DNA of 34,992 nucleotides from a bacterium (GCA_029551925.1 JAKPEO010000037.1:1-34992); one strand, 5' to 3'; numbered from the stretch's first letter, positions 26,501 to 34,906 are shown. The notes: generated by a model not told the origin, from the letters alone. Made by a program: numbers and translations.

Positions 26501-29500
26501 TGATGAAGATGATACTATTAGAGTTATTTATAATGGTTTGACAAATTTGGAATTGCAATTAGTTTTGAAACAGCGCACATCATCAGGGCAGATAGTATCA
26601 ATAAGATTTAAAAATCAAGATTATTTTGAAGATTATATGAGCGAATACAATTTTGATGATGTTGTATATATTGAAGCTGTAGGATATGATTCAAATCCTT
26701 ATACAGTAGATATAATTGAAATTGAGTGTTTTGCATATACTGGCGTTCTGCCGAATCCTCCGTCATCAGAAAAAAGAATTTATGTTAGATTAACTGAAAT
26801 TGCGAAAGATGCTGGGATATTTAGAGGAACTTTTAGTTTAAAAAAATTAACGAATGATACGATAGATGATTTGCGAGTTGATTATGGCGATACAATACGA
26901 GTAAGAGTAAAAGAAGATAATTCAGTATTTGATGAAAAGCGCGTTACGATTCCTGTTTCGCCGATATATATTAACGAACTGAAATTCTATACTGATGGTT
27001 CGTTTGGAGAAATTCTTCCATATTATAAACAAAAAGATTTTTATGATGTGTTATATATTCAAGCGACTGGTTCAGATATAAATCCATTAAATGCAGATAC
27101 AGTAGGCGTAATTTTATACGATGCTACTTTGTATCGTGGTGAAGCAGATACTGGCGCTGGATTGATTATAGATATAGAAACATATAAATTAGTTGTTGGA
27201 AATTTTGTGAATTTGTCGTTAATTGAAACCGATAAAAATACTGGTATTTATCGCGGGCAGATCGGGATAGGGATAGATAATGTTAATAGCGAAGAATTAG
27301 GGAAAATAATAGGAACCTCGCGCGGTAATAATATTTTGTTATTTTGGGAAAATGATTTTAATCTATGGCATGCGCAGGGCAGACCAATTGGCGCTGATTC
27401 GCAACCGATATTGCGTTCAAAAGTTAAAATGATAGAATATGACCAGCCAGATTATATTCGCGAAATACAATTTATGAAGGACCAAACATATACAGAATTA
27501 TTACGCACTCCGCATTTGACAATGCAGCAAAGTTTAGAAAATAATCTGCCGTATTTGAAATATATTTATGTTCGTGCATTTGCTGATACAATGACAGCTT
27601 CTGATTTATTAGAAGATACTTTTGATTTAGTATTAAAGGTTTATTCATTAGATGAAAATGGCAATATTATTTGGGATATAGCAAATTCTGATGCGCTTGA
27701 TACTTTGGCAAATGAGGGCAGAAATTCATTGAAAGTTGTAAATATTAGAATGGTAGAAGAAGGGAAAAATTCTGGAATTTATACAAATAAAAATGATGTT
27801 AAAGCGATAATCGGGTATGATGCTACTACTCAAGCGCCGCAATCGCAAGATGGGCAGGTTATAGGTATAAATTTTTCAGAAGCGCCGTATCACTTATTGG
27901 TAGTAGAACCGACTATAAGGCATGGATTTAATAAAGATACTGCTTTGATAGGGCGTAAACCGCCGACGTCTAAAGCTGATTCGACTATAATAGCAAGTGA
28001 TACATCATTTATTGCTTTTCCTATTCCGCCTCGTATTATAAATCGCGTGCGAATATTTGAAGATGCCAAATATATTAATCCATTAATACCTGCTGAACGA
28101 ACATATAGTCCGCCATTTGATAGATTGTATATAAAAGCAGAAGATTCGTATGATTTAGCAGCTGAAAAATTCGGTGAAATATCATTAGAAATTTGGTCTA
28201 ACGATGCTTTGAAAGATGAGGTATATTTGCATTTAAGAGTGTGGCCATTTGAATCAAAATATTTTGATTGGCATAATCCTACTGGCGAATTTTATAAAGA
28301 ATACGGTGATTCTGTATTGATAGTGCGTTTACTTGAAACAGGTCCGGCAACAAATGAATATATTATTGATCCAACGCGTACGCCTAGATTAGTTACGCGC
28401 TTGGATATTAATACGCCTAAGCATACAAATCAAAGCGCTCAGGAATTACATATACTTAAAGGCGATACTATTACAGTTCGAGCATGGAATGATGTATTGA
28501 AAAAATATGTTGATACATTACATCAAGATGACACTCCGTATATTTTATTTCAATCAGCGCTGAATAGATTTCCGCGAGTAAGAGAATTAAAATTAATGAA
28601 TGCTACATATACAGAAGAATATACAAATAATTTATTGCATAATCAAAATATTTATATTCAGGTTTACGGTAGCGAAGGCGGAGGTAATCCAATATTAGTA
28701 GATACTGTGCCTGTAAAAATTACTAATTTAACTGGCGGAATATATAGCGATACATTAGAATTTTTCTTAACTGAAACAGATGTAAATAGCGAAATTTATA
28801 GATTATCTGGTGCGATTTTTCCGAAATTAGATAAAGAATATACTTTGGTTGAAAGTAAAATTTTAAAAGCTGATACAGGTCAATTTATTTTGTTTGAAGC
28901 ATTTGGTCAAGCAAACACTTATTTTGGTTTGACTAAACAAGTAGCGTCACCACGTAAACCTACTACTATATACAGCGTGAAAATTACTAAAGATTACAGC
29001 GGGATTTATGATTATATCGGCGATGAATATAGACAATTTGCGCGTGGTACGACAATATATATTGAATTAAGTGCAGATCCGGGCGACACGGCGTTAATTG
29101 ATAATACGGGCGATGATGTATATGTAGAAAATGGCCGCGGTCAGAAAATTTATGTTACATTAGTAGAAGATAATCCGTCATCAGGAAAATATCGCGGGTC
29201 ATTTAAAATAACTGATTTAACTAATGATACGCTCGATGAATTAGGCGTATTAGATAATGAAACATTTGTTGTTCGGACAAATGCGGATCCTACAAAGTTT
29301 TCAACTTTTGCGCAAGTAGCGACGCCCTCGCCTCCGCGTTTTATTAGTTCTATTGGTTTGAAAAATAGTTCTTACAGCAAAACTTTATTAGAAGAAACAA
29401 AAAATACTGTTTTTAATAGACAGAAACTGTATGTAGAATTAAATGGTCAGGACGCAAATTCTAATATTGTTGATAGAGTAGATATTTATGTGATAAGTTG

Positions 29501-30635
29501 GGCAAATAGAAATATCACGAGCGATACGCCTGCGGGATGGATTAAGATTCCATTAATTGAAACTGGCTTGAATACTGGTAAATACCGCGGCGATGTGCAA
29601 TTAGGCGATTATAATGATACTGACCAGCGAATGATAAAAACGTCTCCAAATTATTTAATAGCAGTTATTCCAGTAGCGATATATGAAGATACTCAAAGTT
29701 ATTTATTAAAGGACGGAGATATACTGTCTAAACCGCCATACAGACGAATAGAATTGTCATTAGCAGGCGGCTACGCTGATACTGCGTTTGTTACAATGAC
29801 TTCTTCGCCCACACAGATTTATGGTATTACTTTAAAAGATGAATCTTATACGAGACATAGAATTGTTAATAAAGAAAATCCGATGCGTTACGGCGAAATA
29901 ATATATGTTGAAGCGCAAGGAGATATCGCGAATGATTTATTAAAAGATACCACATTAGTAGAGGTTGTAGGTATTGATGTGAATGGCAGTGAAATGCCCG
30001 CTACGCGATTGATAATAGAGTTAGTCGAGAGTGATGTAAAATCCGGGACATATCGCGGAAAATTTAAAATAGCGAGCGATCCATACACTCAATCTCAGCA
30101 AGCGCGTGCATTTTATGAAGAAGATTATTATGTTCAGCGCATAAGTACTGCTCCGAAATTAGCGCAGGATTTCGCGCCTATATTAGATGCGGGCGTGCCG
30201 ATTAGCGATCCGTATTTAGCGCTGTTTGGTCCGCAAAATGCAGCGTATTTTATTATTCGGTCGATTATTTCGCCAGCTATTACTTATGGCGATACTAATT
30301 CTGCAGCGATAGATGCTTCGTCGATATTTAATGTATTTCCTAATCCTTGGAAACGCGGAAACGCATTATATGATTTTGTGGAATATAAAGGTACTATAAG
30401 AAATGGTATTAGATTTACCGGTTTGTCCAATGACGCGACAATAAAAATTTATGATATTGCTGGAAGATTGGTATTTTCGAGTCCGTGCGAATCAGGAGAT
30501 TCGCAAGATTATGGACAATTTTTGTGGACTGGTATTAATAATGATGGCAAGCAAGTAAGTTCGGGAATTTATATATATACGACGCGCGATAGAACTGGCG
30601 AGATACGAAAAGGAAAAATTGCGATATTAAAATAA
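23574..30635 (+). CDS. Giant secreted repeat protein with FlgD/T9SS-like C-terminal domain
   Basis: 2353 residues, complete. A signal peptide at about 1-34 ends NIFAQ/PTD. The body holds about fifteen repeats of 110-170 residues, each with an L-x-E-T-x-x-x-S/T-G-x-Y/F-R core. Early repeats add a G-x-T-I-x-L-x-x-x-x-x-x-D-T-I close. Similar 'ETG-NTGxF' beta-domains occur in surface proteins of other bacteria and archaea. Repeats between residues 173 and 650 arose by duplication of a two-domain block. The final 104 residues (from about 2250) contain FPNPW, then IKIYDIAGRLVF, WTGINNDGKQVSSGIYIY and KGKIAILK, the FlgD-like Ig fold that serves as a T9SS or related sorting tail. GGAG lies 8 bp before ATG. 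It is followed by a PorV-like barrel. No catalytic domain is seen, so it is probably structural or adhesive. Confidence 0.88.
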   Translation: MIGKLLEQVVKIKLWLLFVFIIFITRNIFAQPTDINYIEFFRENPKSAQQLDTVTTFALEDFVYIKITAQLGGSLLNPQTTDTCVVRLTNLTTSEYIDVIFDRKIGSDTTSADSTYYFIREGLKNIQLKYIGLTNNDNNYLGAYYGHTISVSVLGGFTNTKNFTIVTPTEPASLNSLYIMNSSYTERIAETVRFTQGDIVYLQATAQQDAQLLTQDSLLVTVKNSDGTLMTVELLETGKNTGIYRSSEIQITNLTNPNQKTIEEIFGDSVWFEAKGKSDTLYFVVPKVPQQIYNAKFYYGGFTNLMSSQSYQKPLNFYVQVVAQDSEPYYIDTLPVIVQRASSNADSIIVILTETAKSSGLFRSPLITIGDITNQNTLTLRGEYGETIGLRISNTIYDTFLLSPNTSVEPAALTAFTLMTANYGTILPDFYKIVKGDRIYLQATAQTDLQPLVADTFLVNVKLNGTLIMTITMLETSLNSGIFRNSDIVIADNTDSSLKTVAETFGAPLTFEAKGLTDTVYFALPTTPLVNLGNAKFYNTLFTQSYSQQKFDKPLNLAIEINATDLEPYYVDTLSVIVQRRNSSVDSIALILTETSKSSGKFRSENFTIDNYTSQIQKRLRADYNDTVGLVINGVLHDTILINNASGPNMLYEIYFTNSAFTVKLLDNERVDINERLYIEASGDYGNSNLIDTFSVFVRNNRTGDSVSIVLTETSRNSGIYRNSEILIKELTSQYLKYLKANYYDSISILSNYNVSDTIYVVSPSSPTTIYDAFFQNEQFTDILSGRRLPLNTKLNVSLFSEDLEIKYNDTNTIYIRNTVNGDSVFVQAREISSGILRTLNFVTLGDYTNNTLFTLRAAEGDTINLIINNRIYDTIYLVTNNSNIVATSFNFLYSLDTSAIRSDTRFPPYSTVYIELNGIDNDAFSQNYVFVSVIDKFNQTITVRLNETGLNTGKYRGQFHLRSFTDQTNLYIYAFDEDDTIRVIYNGLTNLELQLVLKQRTSSGQIVSIRFKNQDYFEDYMSEYNFDDVVYIEAVGYDSNPYTVDIIEIECFAYTGVLPNPPSSEKRIYVRLTEIAKDAGIFRGTFSLKKLTNDTIDDLRVDYGDTIRVRVKEDNSVFDEKRVTIPVSPIYINELKFYTDGSFGEILPYYKQKDFYDVLYIQATGSDINPLNADTVGVILYDATLYRGEADTGAGLIIDIETYKLVVGNFVNLSLIETDKNTGIYRGQIGIGIDNVNSEELGKIIGTSRGNNILLFWENDFNLWHAQGRPIGADSQPILRSKVKMIEYDQPDYIREIQFMKDQTYTELLRTPHLTMQQSLENNLPYLKYIYVRAFADTMTASDLLEDTFDLVLKVYSLDENGNIIWDIANSDALDTLANEGRNSLKVVNIRMVEEGKNSGIYTNKNDVKAIIGYDATTQAPQSQDGQVIGINFSEAPYHLLVVEPTIRHGFNKDTALIGRKPPTSKADSTIIASDTSFIAFPIPPRIINRVRIFEDAKYINPLIPAERTYSPPFDRLYIKAEDSYDLAAEKFGEISLEIWSNDALKDEVYLHLRVWPFESKYFDWHNPTGEFYKEYGDSVLIVRLLETGPATNEYIIDPTRTPRLVTRLDINTPKHTNQSAQELHILKGDTITVRAWNDVLKKYVDTLHQDDTPYILFQSALNRFPRVRELKLMNATYTEEYTNNLLHNQNIYIQVYGSEGGGNPILVDTVPVKITNLTGGIYSDTLEFFLTETDVNSEIYRLSGAIFPKLDKEYTLVESKILKADTGQFILFEAFGQANTYFGLTKQVASPRKPTTIYSVKITKDYSGIYDYIGDEYRQFARGTTIYIELSADPGDTALIDNTGDDVYVENGRGQKIYVTLVEDNPSSGKYRGSFKITDLTNDTLDELGVLDNETFVVRTNADPTKFSTFAQVATPSPPRFISSIGLKNSSYSKTLLEETKNTVFNRQKLYVELNGQDANSNIVDRVDIYVISWANRNITSDTPAGWIKIPLIETGLNTGKYRGDVQLGDYNDTDQRMIKTSPNYLIAVIPVAIYEDTQSYLLKDGDILSKPPYRRIELSLAGGYADTAFVTMTSSPTQIYGITLKDESYTRHRIVNKENPMRYGEIIYVEAQGDIANDLLKDTTLVEVVGIDVNGSEMPATRLIIELVESDVKSGTYRGKFKIASDPYTQSQQARAFYEEDYYVQRISTAPKLAQDFAPILDAGVPISDPYLALFGPQNAAYFIIRSIISPAITYGDTNSAAIDASSIFNVFPNPWKRGNALYDFVEYKGTIRNGIRFTGLSNDATIKIYDIAGRLVFSSPCESGDSQDYGQFLWTGINNDGKQVSSGIYIYTTRDRTGEIRKGKIAILK
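24090..25523 (+). repeat. Two tandem copies of a two-domain block in the giant protein (period 717 bp)
   Basis: Copy A starts near 24090 (SLNSLYIMNSSY) and copy B near 24807 (ALTAFTLMTANY), exactly 717 bp or 239 residues later. Matching pieces include GDIVYLQATAQ and GDRIYLQATAQ, FEAKGKSDTLYF and FEAKGLTDTVYF, EPYYIDTLPVIVQR and EPYYVDTLSVIVQR. This block is much better conserved than other repeats of the protein, so it is a later duplication. Confidence 0.85.
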
Positions 30636-30692
30636 AAAAGAAAATAAATATGAAATAAAAATTATTGAACAACAAAACGGAGGCAGTTTTTT

Positions 30693-31787
30693 ATGCGAAA
30701 ATTAATATACTGTTTTATAATTGCAGTATTTAGTTGCAATATATTTATTTTTAAGATTTATGCTGGCTCGCCGGGCGAAAGTTATTTAGGACTCATCGGT
30801 ATTACTGATATAGCAGCGCGACCATCGGCATTAGGCGGCGCTTATGGCGCAATGGCTGAAGATATTAATGCTTTAAGATTTAATCCTGCTGGTTTGAATA
30901 ATATCAATCAATATGAATTTCAATTTACACATTTTGCAAGTTTTGAAGAGATTAATTATGAATCATTAATGTTTGGTATTCCGCTATTGACTTATAATGC
31001 TGCTGCTGGTATAGCGATAGATTTTTTAAATTACGGCGATCTTAATAAACGCACAAGATACGGTGAAGATAAAGGTAAATTTTCTGCCGATGATTTACAG
31101 TTGACTTTTGGTTATTCTCAAAAATTAAAAAATAATATCGATGTTGGAATGAATTTAAAATATTTTACTTCTAAAATAGAAGAAGAAAAAGCGAATGCAA
31201 TGGCTTTTGATGCGGGCACTTTATTAGCTATAGAAGAAAATATAATATTAGGATTTGCAGTTCAAAATTTAGGTGGACAATTGAAATATATATCTCAAAA
31301 AGAAGATTTGCCGTTGAATTTTAAATTATCTACTAAATACAAACCAATGCGTTTTGATAATCCTCCGAATATATTAGTGGATATAAATATTCCGCGCGGT
31401 AATAAAGTTAATTTTAATGTAGGTATTGAAATGTGGCTGAATGAAGCTGTGGCAGTGCGTGGCGGTTATAAAGATAAAGTTGACGAAGGTAAGATAATTG
31501 CCGGACTCGGTTTTAGAAGTTCAGTATTTCAATTAGATTATGCTTATATGTGGGCAAATGAATTAGAAGCTGCGCATAGAATATCTGCTATTTTTAGATT
31601 TGGCGGAGATAAAGAAAAAAATATTTATACTTCTAAAAAACGCGCGTTTGAACAAAGATTTGCTCCGCGCGATACTTATTATGATCCTGAATTGCAAACA
31701 AAAGAACGCACTAAACGCACATTTCAATTTGATAAAGATTTGAATGAAGAAATAATGTTCTTTACGCCGTTAGGGACAATAAAATAA
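30693..31787 (+). CDS. PorV/PorQ (UPF0164)-family outer-membrane beta-barrel protein
   Basis: 364 residues. A signal peptide at about 1-25 ends near KIYA/GSPG. The family opening ARPSALGGAYGAMAEDINAL then RFNPAGLNNI (about 43-72) is typical of PorV/FadL-like proteins. Alternating beta-strands continue to about 310, closing with LDYAYMWANELEAAHRISAI and FRFGG. Residues 310-364 are an added charged tail (KKRAFEQRFAPRDTYYDPEL). In T9SS, PorV binds the C-terminal domain of cargo at the outer membrane and delivers it to the attachment complex. The gene follows the giant CTD-bearing protein by 57 bp with no terminator and has GGAGG 9 bp before ATG, so cargo and barrel are probably made together. 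Core T9SS genes (porK-N, sov) are not in the window. Confidence 0.88.
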   Translation: MRKLIYCFIIAVFSCNIFIFKIYAGSPGESYLGLIGITDIAARPSALGGAYGAMAEDINALRFNPAGLNNINQYEFQFTHFASFEEINYESLMFGIPLLTYNAAAGIAIDFLNYGDLNKRTRYGEDKGKFSADDLQLTFGYSQKLKNNIDVGMNLKYFTSKIEEEKANAMAFDAGTLLAIEENIILGFAVQNLGGQLKYISQKEDLPLNFKLSTKYKPMRFDNPPNILVDINIPRGNKVNFNVGIEMWLNEAVAVRGGYKDKVDEGKIIAGLGFRSSVFQLDYAYMWANELEAAHRISAIFRFGGDKEKNIYTSKKRAFEQRFAPRDTYYDPELQTKERTKRTFQFDKDLNEEIMFFTPLGTIK

Positions 31788-31820
31788 GTTTTTCTATAAA
31801 AGTATATTTTTATTTTTTTT

Positions 31821-32387
31821 ATGCAGATTAATCCCGCGTTATTAATAATTGATTTACAAAATGATTTTATTAAAAATGAGAACAGCCCTGTTTTTATACC
31901 ATCTGGTAAAAATATTGTCCAATCTATAATAAATATACGGGAATTATTTGCGCTAAAAAAATTATTTATTTTTAATATAATCACAGTTCATTCTACAAAT
32001 AAAAATGAATGGGGCAAAAAGGATATTGAATTATCGCGCAGCTATTGTATAGAAACTACAAAAGGCGCGGAAATAATCGATGAATTATTGCCTTTAAAGA
32101 ATAATGAGATAATAATAAAAAAAAAATTTTACAGCGCATTTTTTGAAACTGATTTGCTTGAAAAATTAAAAGAATATAAAATTACTGATTTATATTTCAC
32201 CGGATTAACTACCGGTTGCTGCGTGAGTTCTACTGCGCGTGATGCTTATAATTATAAGTTTAATCTTTTTTTTGTTAAAGATGCGTTAACTGCTACATCG
32301 TTAACAGCGCATGAATATGAATTAGCGTTTTTTCAAAAATCGCTCGGCGCTGTTATTGATTCCGCTGAAATTATAAATTATTTTTGA
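31821..32387 (+). CDS. Isochorismatase-family cysteine hydrolase
   Basis: 188 residues, usual for the family. The catalytic triad is readable: Asp11 in LLIIDLQNDF, a Lys at 100-102 in KKKFYSAFFET, and Cys134 in GLTTGCCVSSTARDAY. The second Cys of the GCC pair aligns with the nucleophile. Members hydrolyse isochorismate, nicotinamide, N-carbamoyl compounds and other amides. The YSAF and T-x-x-C-V-x-x-T-A-R-D-A pattern is shared by several subgroups, so substrate is not assigned; a nicotinamidase-like role is one option. It is cytosolic. The ATG follows a T-rich stretch with no Shine-Dalgarno site. Confidence 0.9.
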   Translation: MQINPALLIIDLQNDFIKNENSPVFIPSGKNIVQSIINIRELFALKKLFIFNIITVHSTNKNEWGKKDIELSRSYCIETTKGAEIIDELLPLKNNEIIIKKKFYSAFFETDLLEKLKEYKITDLYFTGLTTGCCVSSTARDAYNYKFNLFFVKDALTATSLTAHEYELAFFQKSLGAVIDSAEIINYF

Positions 32388-32397
32388 TTTAATCTTT

Positions 32398-33414
32398 ATG
32401 TCAGTAAGAAAAAAAATTTTATTTTTAATTTTATTTTTTTTTCTGATTTTTTTGTTTATAGAATCTATCGGTTTTTTTGTAGATTATAAATTTAATTTGG
32501 GTGTAGCGCGGTTTGGCGTGCCGATGCTCGTTGATTCTGAAAATGTTGTTAAAGATCCAAAATTATTCTGGCGTTTTAAATCAGCGAATGTTTTTAAATC
32601 GCGGTGGGAACCAGCAGGCGAAATAAAAATAAATCAGCAGGGCTGGCGCGATGATGATTTCCAAATTGAAAAACCGCGTAATTTAAAAAGAATAGCGCTG
32701 ATTGGCGATAGTTCGACTTTTGGGTATCGTAGAAGAATAGAAGAAATATTCGCCAATATCATAGAAAAAAAATTGAATGATATGCAATTAAATAATGTAA
32801 AATGGGAAGTGCAGAATTACGGAGTGCCCGGTTATACTATTCATCAGGGCTGGATTGTATTAAATGATTATGCGCTGCAATATAATCCAGATTATGTTTT
32901 TATTTTGTTCGGGATAAATGATTCAAGACCGTCGCCTGTTTCGGATGCGGAATATAAAGTTAATATAATTTCTTTTGAAAAATATTTGCAAAAATTATTT
33001 TCTTATAAATTATTAATGTCTTTTTATTTTAAAGCGCTTGAACGCCAAAAAATGCGGGGATTTGACACTGTCCGCGTGCCGTTGGATAAATACGAGGAGT
33101 TTATTATTGAATTTAATAATAACTCTAAAAAAAACAGATTTGTTTTTATACCGATGACTCAACCGTATAGACAGGAATTTGCCAATACGCCATTTGCTCA
33201 AAATATAAAGAAATATAATCAAGCGTTGCGGAATGTCTGTTTGCAAAATAATATTGAATTTATTGATTTAGAAAATGAGTTTAATAATTATTATTTGAAA
33301 AATAAAAGAGATTTGATTTGGGATGCCTGTCATCCGGATGCAGAAGGCAATATTTTTATTTCTGAACTAATGTTTGAAAAAATAAAAGCAATAGATCAAA
33401 AAGCGAGGAATTAA
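32398..33414 (+). CDS. Membrane-anchored SGNH/GDSL-type hydrolase
   Basis: 338 residues. One hydrophobic segment at about 6-25 is an anchor or uncleaved signal, so the enzyme faces the periplasm. The SGNH blocks are in order: GDSSTFG with Ser105, NYGVPGYT with Gly142, GIND with Asn174, and DACHPDAEG with Asp309 and His312 as the catalytic pair. Such enzymes remove or transfer acyl groups, often acetyl, on polysaccharide, lipid or peptidoglycan. The WbpD-type acetyltransferase gene starts 4 bp after the stop, which fits a role in envelope glycan acylation (inference). There is no Shine-Dalgarno site before the ATG. Confidence 0.88.
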   Translation: MSVRKKILFLILFFFLIFLFIESIGFFVDYKFNLGVARFGVPMLVDSENVVKDPKLFWRFKSANVFKSRWEPAGEIKINQQGWRDDDFQIEKPRNLKRIALIGDSSTFGYRRRIEEIFANIIEKKLNDMQLNNVKWEVQNYGVPGYTIHQGWIVLNDYALQYNPDYVFILFGINDSRPSPVSDAEYKVNIISFEKYLQKLFSYKLLMSFYFKALERQKMRGFDTVRVPLDKYEEFIIEFNNNSKKNRFVFIPMTQPYRQEFANTPFAQNIKKYNQALRNVCLQNNIEFIDLENEFNNYYLKNKRDLIWDACHPDAEGNIFISELMFEKIKAIDQKARN

Positions 33415-33418
33415 AAAA

Positions 33419-33961
33419 ATGACAAAAAAAATTTTTGTTCATCAGACAGCAATTATTGAAAAAAATGCTGAAATCGGCGAAAATACCAGAGTCTGGGCAT
33501 TTGCGCATATTATGAGTGGCGCAAAAATAGGGACTAATTGCAATATTTGCGATAATGTTTATATTGAAGGCGGAGCAGTTGTTGGCAATAATGTAAAAAT
33601 CAAAAACGGCGTTGCTGTCTGGGATAAAGTTATAATTGAAGACGATGTATTTATCGGACCTTTTGCTGTTTTTACTAATGACATTAATCCGCGTAGTTTT
33701 AAAAAAAAAGAACCATCTGAATTTTTAAAAACGATTATAAAAACTGGCGCTACTATCGGCGCTAATGCTACAATTGTTTGCGGAATAACAATAGGAAAAT
33801 ATGCGTTTATTGGCGCCGGCGCGGTTGTCACTAAAAATGTCCCTGATTATGCGTTGATTTATGGCAATCCTGCAAAAATTAAAGGATATGTTTGCGAGTG
33901 CGGCGAAAAACTAAATTCAGATTTTTTTTGCGAAATTTGTAAAAAGAAAATTTATATATGA
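33419..33961 (+). CDS. wbpD: WbpD/WlbB-like UDP-amino-sugar N-acetyltransferase with C-terminal Zn-ribbon-like tail
   Basis: 180 residues. Left-handed beta-helix hexapeptide repeats run over about 5-155. The WbpD family signature is visible: NTRVWAFAHIMSGAKIGTNC, NVYIEGGAVVGNNVKIKNG, DVFIGPFAVFTNDINPR, then GATIGANATIVCGITIGKYA and GAGAVVTKNVPDYALIYGNP. The family transfers acetyl from acetyl-CoA to the 3-amino group of UDP-2-acetamido-3-amino-glucuronate on the way to di-N-acetylated mannuronate/glucuronate residues of O-antigen. The tail has CECGEKL and CEICKKK, four Cys spaced like a small zinc ribbon. The dehydrogenase (WbpB) and aminotransferase (WbpE) partners are not adjacent; the Gfo/Idh/MocA enzyme at 8657 is only a possible relative. 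The exact substrate is uncertain. Confidence 0.88.
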   Translation: MTKKIFVHQTAIIEKNAEIGENTRVWAFAHIMSGAKIGTNCNICDNVYIEGGAVVGNNVKIKNGVAVWDKVIIEDDVFIGPFAVFTNDINPRSFKKKEPSEFLKTIIKTGATIGANATIVCGITIGKYAFIGAGAVVTKNVPDYALIYGNPAKIKGYVCECGEKLNSDFFCEICKKKIYI

Positions 33962-33967
33962 TTTTTG

Positions 33968-33996
33968 TTGATTTTATTTTTTTAATGATATATAAT
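33968..33996 (+). promoter_or_regulatory. Sigma-70-type promoter for the CheX-CheY unit
   Basis: TTGATT (33968-33973), a 17-bp spacer and a perfect TATAAT (33991-33996), in the 75-bp gap before ATG 34037. It shares the TTGATT-17 layout with the promoter at 22902. AAAAGGA at 34016-34022 is the likely Shine-Dalgarno site, rather distant from the ATG. Confidence 0.7.
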
Positions 33997-34036
33997 AATT
34001 TTTTAAAAAAAATAAGAAAAGGACATAATAAAAATA

Positions 34037-34906
34037 ATGAATCAATTATATCAAGATGAATTTTTTGGGTTGTATTTATTAAATAAAAATTATATTAATT
34101 ATCCTATTCTTTATAAAGCGGTTGAACTTCAAAAGCGTCTTAACAAGAAAATTGGCGATTGGGCTGTTGAACTAAAATATCTCACTCACGAGCAAGTTGA
34201 GATGATTTATAATGAACAAAAAAGAACTAATAATTATTTCGGCGAAATTGCTATTAAAAAAGGACTGCTCACAGAAGAACAATTTGAAAAATTAATGAAA
34301 CATCAAAAAGAATCGCATACTTTCATTGGCGAGTTATTATTATTAATGGGTTTTATCACGCAGTCGCAACTTGATAAGGAATTAGAAGAATTTTCTAAAA
34401 ACGAACGTGCAAGAATAGATAAAATTCATGCTTTTATAAAAGAAAATATTAAAGAATTTGAATATCTTGATTTATTGCTTGATGCGGCAGAGCATACTGT
34501 TTATCGAATGCTGTTAATTTCATTAAAAATCAGCGGAAATATAGAGCAGTGTGATAAAATAAAAAAGATGTATGAAATGTATAAAGTGAAATTTTTCGGT
34601 GATGTAAATTTTGTTATTTATTATAACTTTGATAAAATGTTTGCTGCTGATGCGTTATTTAATTTTTTTAATGCGTATCCTAAAAAGAAAGTTATAAAAA
34701 TGGGCAGTTCGATTTTGCAAGAATTAACAAATATTGTGTCTGGCGTAATAATTACTGATTTTTCAAATTTAAAGAATCTTAATTTAAAAATATCTGTCCC
34801 TCAAAAAATTAAAGATGATGAAGTTAGTTTCTCCAAAAAAGTTTTGAAAATACCATTTGTTTCGCCTGACGGAGTGCTGGAACTTTTTTTAGTTATCGAA
34901 GATTAA
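34037..34906 (+). CDS. Two-part protein: MshEN-like N-terminal repeats and CheX-like C-terminal domain
   Basis: 289 residues, no signal or membrane segment. Residues about 10-130 contain three helical repeats in which an I/L-G-x-x-L/A-x-x-x-G/L-x-L-T/I-x-x-Q-x-x-x-x pattern recurs (KIGDWAVELKYLTHEQVEMI, FGEIAIKKGLLTEEQFEKL, IGELLLLMGFITQSQLDKEL). This resembles the MshEN/T2SSE N-terminal fold, known to bind c-di-GMP in MshE. Residues about 135-289 resemble CheX: LQELTNIVSG matches the E-x-x-N-x-x-x-G motif of CheC/CheX phosphatases, with N in TN, followed by KISVPQKI. CheX dephosphorylates CheY-P, and the next gene is a CheY-type receiver. Function as a receiver phosphatase is likely; ligand binding by the N-terminal part is inference. 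Confidence 0.78.
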   Translation: MNQLYQDEFFGLYLLNKNYINYPILYKAVELQKRLNKKIGDWAVELKYLTHEQVEMIYNEQKRTNNYFGEIAIKKGLLTEEQFEKLMKHQKESHTFIGELLLLMGFITQSQLDKELEEFSKNERARIDKIHAFIKENIKEFEYLDLLLDAAEHTVYRMLLISLKISGNIEQCDKIKKMYEMYKVKFFGDVNFVIYYNFDKMFAADALFNFFNAYPKKKVIKMGSSILQELTNIVSGVIITDFSNLKNLNLKISVPQKIKDDEVSFSKKVLKIPFVSPDGVLELFLVIED

